This document shows positions 59,160 through 64,000 of a stretch of DNA of 64,000 nt, piece by piece. The notes under the pieces were generated by a model. That model saw only the letters and a list, made by a program, of their open reading frames with translations, had not been told where the DNA came from and made no database searches. The stretch is from Corinectria fuckeliana. Its lineage: Eukaryota; Ascomycota; Sordariomycetes; Hypocreales; Nectriaceae. Both the position numbers and the translations under genes were made by a program. The stretch covers positions 1,412-65,411 of the forward strand of contig WPDH01000389.1 of the NCBI GenBank assembly GCA_019137255.1, read 5' to 3'. Every line of letters starts with the position of its first letter. The stretch's first letter is position 1.

Positions 59160-62050
59160 TCACACCGCTCTTGCGGCTCGGCGCGTGAGAGCACTCATAT
59201 CTAGATTGATTTGTGGGCGGGAGATCTCCATGCTCCTACTGGTCATCCGACCACCCGGCGTTCTGGGATGGGCCACATTGACCCGTCCCGATCTCTCGAG
59301 AATTCTAGGAGGCGTCTCGTCTGAGTCGGATCCTGAGTCCGAGTTGGTGTCGTCATAGTCTGCCAAGCGAGCGAAGTAGTCGGCAAGGCCGTCCACGCTC
59401 GGTGTCCCTACAACCGCGTCGTAACACGGGGGAGGCGTCATGCCCCCCTGTTGGGCCGAGGCTCGGCCCATCTCATGAGCAGGTGGCGCGATATCGTCGT
59501 CAAAGGCCGGGGGATTGAAACTCGGGACTCGCATCAGATGAATCGGTCGTGGATCCTGCTGACCGTTGGGGTTTTGAGCTAGATGTGCTGCCTGCGGCGG
59601 CGCAGGGAGGCAGTCGTTGCTGGGGCTCACGATGTTTGGATTCACGCCGGCCAGCGTCCCGGTAGAGGAGCTAGGAGAGACATCGGTAGGGACAGTCGTA
59701 GCGTCCGGGCAACCGCAGCTGGACTGATAAGTCGTGGACGGACCCATCGCACCTGAGTATGCGGGTAGGTTGGTATTGGCATGGGTGGCTCGGCAATTGA
59801 GAACAGTAAAGGGCGAATCAATGCTGATCTCGAAATGCTTGCGTTTAGTACCACTGGGATCATCAGGATCGATGCGGCTGATTCGCATCACCACCTAGCT
59901 ATAGTTAATATCGGTTTGGCAATTGGAACACAAGCGAAGATACATACCTTGATCCAGTGAAAAACATTGACATTCTTCCAGCTGCAGTCGGGACTGAGCC
60001 TCAGATCCTTGTTCTTGGCCATCATCTCGCACGTCGGCATCTGGACGTTGGCTTCAATCTCCGTTGCACCCCAGAAGCTTTCCAGCCCTAAATCTAACTC
60101 TCCCAACATGTTGTCGCTGGGCTCGGGTAGGGGCTGGGCGATAGTGTAGCGCCTGGCAGCATCGGAAGCTCGCATCCGGGCTGCAGCCTCGCGGGCTTCA
60201 CGTCGTTGCTCGGGAGTGACTTCTCCACCTTGGAGGAAACGCAGGTCGGAGGATGCATATACCGGGCCAAGGGGCTTACCGGCCGTCTTCTCGAGAAGTA
60301 GGATCTTGCGGCCGGGGTCTTTCCTGGTGACGCGCTTGTCGTTTGTCCAGTATTCGATGGATTCGGTCACAAAGACCTTAATCTTGTGCACCTGGACCTT
60401 GGCTAGGGGCGTCAACTTGAAGGCAATGGGGATCTTGCTTCCAATGGGAAAGCTTTTCCCCGAGATGACGATGTCGTAGTGCAGCTGGTCCTCCCACTGT
60501 CGCCTGATGGAGATGGGCTCTGACATCTCGAGTGAGAGTTGATCGGGTACTCGGACAATGGACAATTCCTTACTACCGTGCAGGTTAGGCTTGAAGGCGC
60601 CGGCGCGGTCGACTGTCGCTTGGAGCTCCCAGGTGACGGAACCAAATTGCAGCTTGGTCGTCTCGAGCTGGTGGTGATCGATGGGCAGCTCGAAGGAGTA
60701 GTCGTAAACGCCAGGATAGAAGACCTTGTAGCCCTTGACTTGGGTGTGGGTGGCAATGGGGCTCTCGCCCTTCTGAAAGCTGCGCTGCTGAACGCTCTGC
60801 AAAGACAAACGCTTCACTTCCTTGGCAGTCAGGTTGTTGCGGTGTGACGGCTGGAGGGAGTTATTTGAGTTGCTGAAGCGAGTAGCGACGCTAGTGGAAC
60901 TGCCGTTGGCATTGTCGCTATGCGGGGAGCCCTTCAGGCGGTAGGTGCATTGGTTTCCGTAGTCGGATTCCCAGCCGTCGTTCATGGCGTTGAAAAAGGT
61001 CAGGACCTGGGTGCGCAGGCTCTCCTCCTCGTAGTCGTCCTGTTTCATGGGCGGGATGCCCTCGGGCCACTCGGTGCGGGCGCGGCCAAGCAGCTTGAGC
61101 TGGACGGCCTTGATCTTTACGTTTTTGGTGATGCGCAGTTGAAGCTTGCCGCGCAGGAGGGCCGTGCCGGTTTGGTTCTCGCGGTGGCGGTTGCCATCGT
61201 GGTCGAAGCCGGAGAGGAAGATGTTCTGTTCGGCGAGGAGGATGGAGCACGAAACACCACTGCCAGAGGCGACAGGCTTGGGGACCTCGGCGACGCAGGA
61301 CGTGACGGAGGATTTCGGGGCGCCAGAGCGACTGACGATGCCGTTGGGATTGGCCATGATGAGACCGCTCGGCATGGGAGGGTTTGCAAAACGGCCCGTC
61401 ATTTCGAAGTCTGAGTTTGTGGAGGAAGCGGGTGTGGTGGAAGTGGCTGTGGCTGTGGTGGTCAAGGTTAAATCATGTGCCGGCCCGGGGGTGTCGGAGG
61501 TGGTGTCGGAGGGGATGTCGTCATACGCAGGCGGGGGGGCCCCGGTAGCACTTTCCCCAGTTATCCCAGCGGCAATGGCAGGTGCCCGGGTCTCGCGACC
61601 AAAACCGGGCGGGGATCGTGCAGCAGTAGCGGGCGCTGCAGCAGAGTGGGAAGTAGCGCCTGCGGCAGAAAAGGTTCCTCGGATCTTCCCTAGCACTGGC
61701 CGAAGCGTTACCGTGCCGTTCTCGCGCTGCTTTTCGGCTGACGACGCAGTTTCTCGGCGGCTCCTGGCCTTTGCCGCCCTCCGTGTCTCCTTGTTGTGAG
61801 AGTTTCCGGCCTGCAGCGGAGGCAGATTCTCGGGGCGCAGTTCCCTGGGAATATAGCCCGACGGGTAGCTGACAATGTGGATAGCCTGCGGGCGAGCTCG
61901 GCGAGGGCCGATGAGGGGAGCCGGGAAGCGGGCGGTGTTCAACGACGACGACTTCTTCTTGCTGAGGCGCGGGCGGTAGTAGATGTTTGCTTGCGCGGTG
62001 ATCCAGTTGGAGCGATGCTGTTTCTCGATAGAGTCGGCGGACGCTGTCAT
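59160..62050 (-). CDS. Arrestin-related trafficking adaptor (ART) with two PPxY motifs
   Basis: The inferred model is complement(59160-59894, 59948-62050), about 945 residues. The 53 bp intron joins HWIK to VVMRISRID in phase 0 (donor GTATGT, acceptor GCTAG; a competing AG lies four bases upstream). The N-terminus is basic and disordered. The arrestin N-like fold starts around residue 260 (FLSGFDHDG; KLQLRITKNVKIKAVQLKLLG; GVYDYSFELPIDHH). The C-like fold follows (DQLHYDIVISGKSFPIGSK; VTESIEYWTNDKRVTRKDPG; VNVFHWIKVVMRI; KRKHFEISIDSPFTVLNCR). GAPPPAYDD (about 175) and TPPPCYDAVV near the C-terminus are PPxY motifs that bind the WW domains of the Rsp5/Nedd4 ubiquitin ligase. ARTs bring Rsp5 to plasma-membrane transporters for endocytosis. 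Sub-family (Aly, Rod1/CreD or other) is not resolved. Confidence 0.9.
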
Positions 62051-64000
62051 GGTGGTTAACGGGCGGGCTCAGCCAACGATCGCCAGTGATGATGTATGCC
62101 CAGCCGGTGAGCTTTTCTTAGATATGCAACGCCAGGGCCAAGATGTATGAATATGGAGGTAGGTGTAAGTGGAAGAGGAGTTCTCGAGTCTTGAGAGGGG
62201 TTATTAGAGTAAAGTGAGATGGCCAATGCAAAGGCAGGTGGGAGCAATCCGCGCGCGAGAGAGGGTGTGGTTTGGACTTATAAGCCAAGGGATCGATGCG
62301 GGACCATGGAACAATGCACTACTGTTGCCCTAGGTCTCCATTGTATTGAAGGGTGAGGGGGCGGGGAGAGACGGTGTGTAGTAGAGACAGCTTAGACAAG
62401 GCCGGGGGGGGGGGGGAGCACAGGACAAGCAGAGCACCCGACTAAGGGATCTTAAATGCGCTGGCACGAGAGGACAGCGACAAGGACGGGGAGACCAAAG
62501 CGGCAAGCGGATTGGTCAGGCGCACAGAGTCTGGGCATCAATGACGAGGGCTGGGGGGGGGGGTCTTGAAGAGGGCTGGGCTTAGTGCAGTGCAGACGTT
62601 TTGTTGGCGCCGCCGCCGCGTTGGCGTTGGCGGGGATATTTCAAGAGGGGGGGGGACAGCAGGGATACGCGTGAGGAGGAGGAGGAGATCAGGATAAGTG
62701 AAGGGAAGCGGCGGCTGTTGTTTGATGTGGAGATGGATGATGCTTGAATGTAGAAGTGAACGAGAATAGAGTGGAGGGATGAGTGCAAGTTTTTTCTTCC
62801 TTTCTTTCTCTCTCTCGTGTTGATTGGCAAGGTCTGTTTGCAGATGGATGCAAATATCAAAGACGCAGAGACAGCCAAATTTAAGGGATGGTAGATAGTC
62901 TGTGTTGCACCGCAATGGAAACAAGGAAATGGCCGAAACAGGCAACACGAAAATACCAAACCCAGGAACCGGGGTTGGTTGGAGTGTGTGCATGGGCTAA
63001 TAAAGTGCACGAAGAAATCAAACAGACAAGACGCAAACAGAAAATACCCCCCCCAAAAAAAAGGGACGGCTTCAGCCAACAATCTGCAGACTCTAACTAA
63101 GAAAAAGCACGTACCTTCACAGGGAACCCGAAACGGCGTGAATGGAACTATCCGGCCAGGGCGTGTTTTGAGACCTGGGGTGGAGTTGCGCCGCTGAGCT
63201 TTGAGTTGAGCTCCGTGTGTCTAAGCTTCCGCCGTCCCGGGCTGCGATGTGCGGCGACGGGAGATGAAAGCCAAACAAGAGAGAGAGAGGCTCTCTTTGG
63301 TGTATGGTTCTACACTTGAGTTCGACGGGTTCCTCAGGTCCTGGGCGCACGACAGTCCGCGGCGAGGGGGCTAGCTGCAGAACTCGGGCCCGAAGCAGCA
63401 AGTCAGATGTGACCAAGATGTGATCGGGATGGGATGTGATGGCAGAGGGAGGGCGTTTTATTAGCCGCGTGAAGCTCGATGCAGGTCTCACAACGAGAAC
63501 AATCGGCGGCGCGTAAGATAGCGGGTCGGTGTGACACGCCCAACAAGGGAAGGCCGCAAACGAAGCCTGGCGTCGGACGAGCAGCAGGTCAGGTACGAGA
63601 GTCAAGGTCTCGGCGGGAAGCCTTCTTTTTTTTTTTTTTTTTGGCCCCCTTTGCTCTGGGCTGAGATCTGAGACCGGCGAGGGCGACGGAGCGGTGGGCG
63701 GGATGGCGCGAAACAGGGTGCACTGTTGGCGTGTGCTTCTTGCAAGCGAAAATGTCTAAGTGGAAGCTGGTCGATGGAGGGAAAACAGGCCTGTGCTCCT
63801 CTTGCTAAGAATCTCTTGCTAAGAATCTCTTGCTAAGAATCTCTTGCTAAGAGTAGGTGTTGTACTCTGTCGCAGAGAAAAGAAGAATGAGGCGATGTTC
63901 GGGTTTGCTGCGGAGGGGCTGAAGGTTGCAGAGAGAAAGCGAGGTTGGAGAGATGGCAAACGCAAGTGAAGAGAGAAGAATACGCCAATTATTATGCATT
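62051..64000. promoter_or_regulatory. Upstream region of the arrestin-type gene
   Basis: The 1.95 kb contain the promoter and leader of the minus-strand arrestin gene. They include several G homopolymers (62403-62415, 62550s, 62648s), a T18 run near 63626 and a 14 bp tandem repeat at 63799-63852. No coding gene is supported up to the window end. Confidence 0.5.
63799..63852 (+). repeat. 14 bp tandem repeat, about four copies
   Basis: The unit CTCTTGCTAAGAAT repeats three full times followed by CTCTTGCTAAG. The copies are identical, which suggests recent slippage or unequal exchange. Confidence 0.9.

Overview
The window comes from the nuclear genome of a filamentous ascomycete (Pezizomycotina, probably Sordariomycetes). 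The evidence is as follows. Genes carry short introns of 50-90 bp with fungal CTAAC/CTGAC-like branch sites close to the 3' AG. One gene is an almost textbook CHS7 chitin-synthase chaperone. There are fungus-specific families (Zn2Cys6 regulator, Clg1-like cyclin, DUF3716, DUF8035, DUF7708 and DUF7025 types). Genes on both strands have individual promoters and no operon logic. The family assignments come from recognising sequence features; no database search was run.

Layout. From 0.4 to 16.5 kb lie four genes: a four-BRCT Dpb11/Rad4/TopBP1 homologue (+), a DUF3716-type protein (-), the chitin synthase export chaperone chs7 (-) and a Clg1-like cyclin (-). They are separated by fairly long, simple-repeat-containing spacers. 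From 16.5 to 29.3 kb there is a 12.8 kb stretch in which I find no credible gene. Its central part is dotted with short palindromic motifs of the TACGAAGTA / GTACTTCGTAC / CATAGTAC type. From 29.3 to 34.8 kb lies an island of decayed accessory genes: an AAA+ ATPase relic (-) with several in-frame stops, and a STAND/NLR-like relic (+) with a DUF7708-type N-terminus, a stop codon, an AT-rich interruption and a frameshift. From 36.8 to 62 kb the window returns to dense, intact genes: a Ser/Arg/His-rich protein (+), the Elg1/ATAD5 PCNA unloader (-), a Utp8-like rRNA-processing factor (+), a DUF8035-type protein (+), a probable mitochondrial helical-repeat expression factor (-), LSM3 (+), a GTPBP1/2-type translational GTPase (+), a Zn2Cys6 regulator (-) and an arrestin-related trafficking adaptor with two PPxY motifs (-). 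The last 2 kb is the 5' region of the arrestin gene.

The intact genes are mostly housekeeping: replication and checkpoint (Dpb11, Elg1), ribosome biogenesis and RNA metabolism (Utp8-like, LSM3), GTPase, secretion and cell wall (chs7), and endocytic cargo sorting (arrestin). They do not form a metabolic cluster. The unusual content is the long gene-poor tract with its dispersed palindromes and the adjoining island of broken AAA and NLR-type genes. A few gene-model details also matter: a hidden 3' exon, a GC-AG intron, an assembly-gap artefact inside an intron, and a CAA-repeat leader. I did not find an intact novel multi-gene system.
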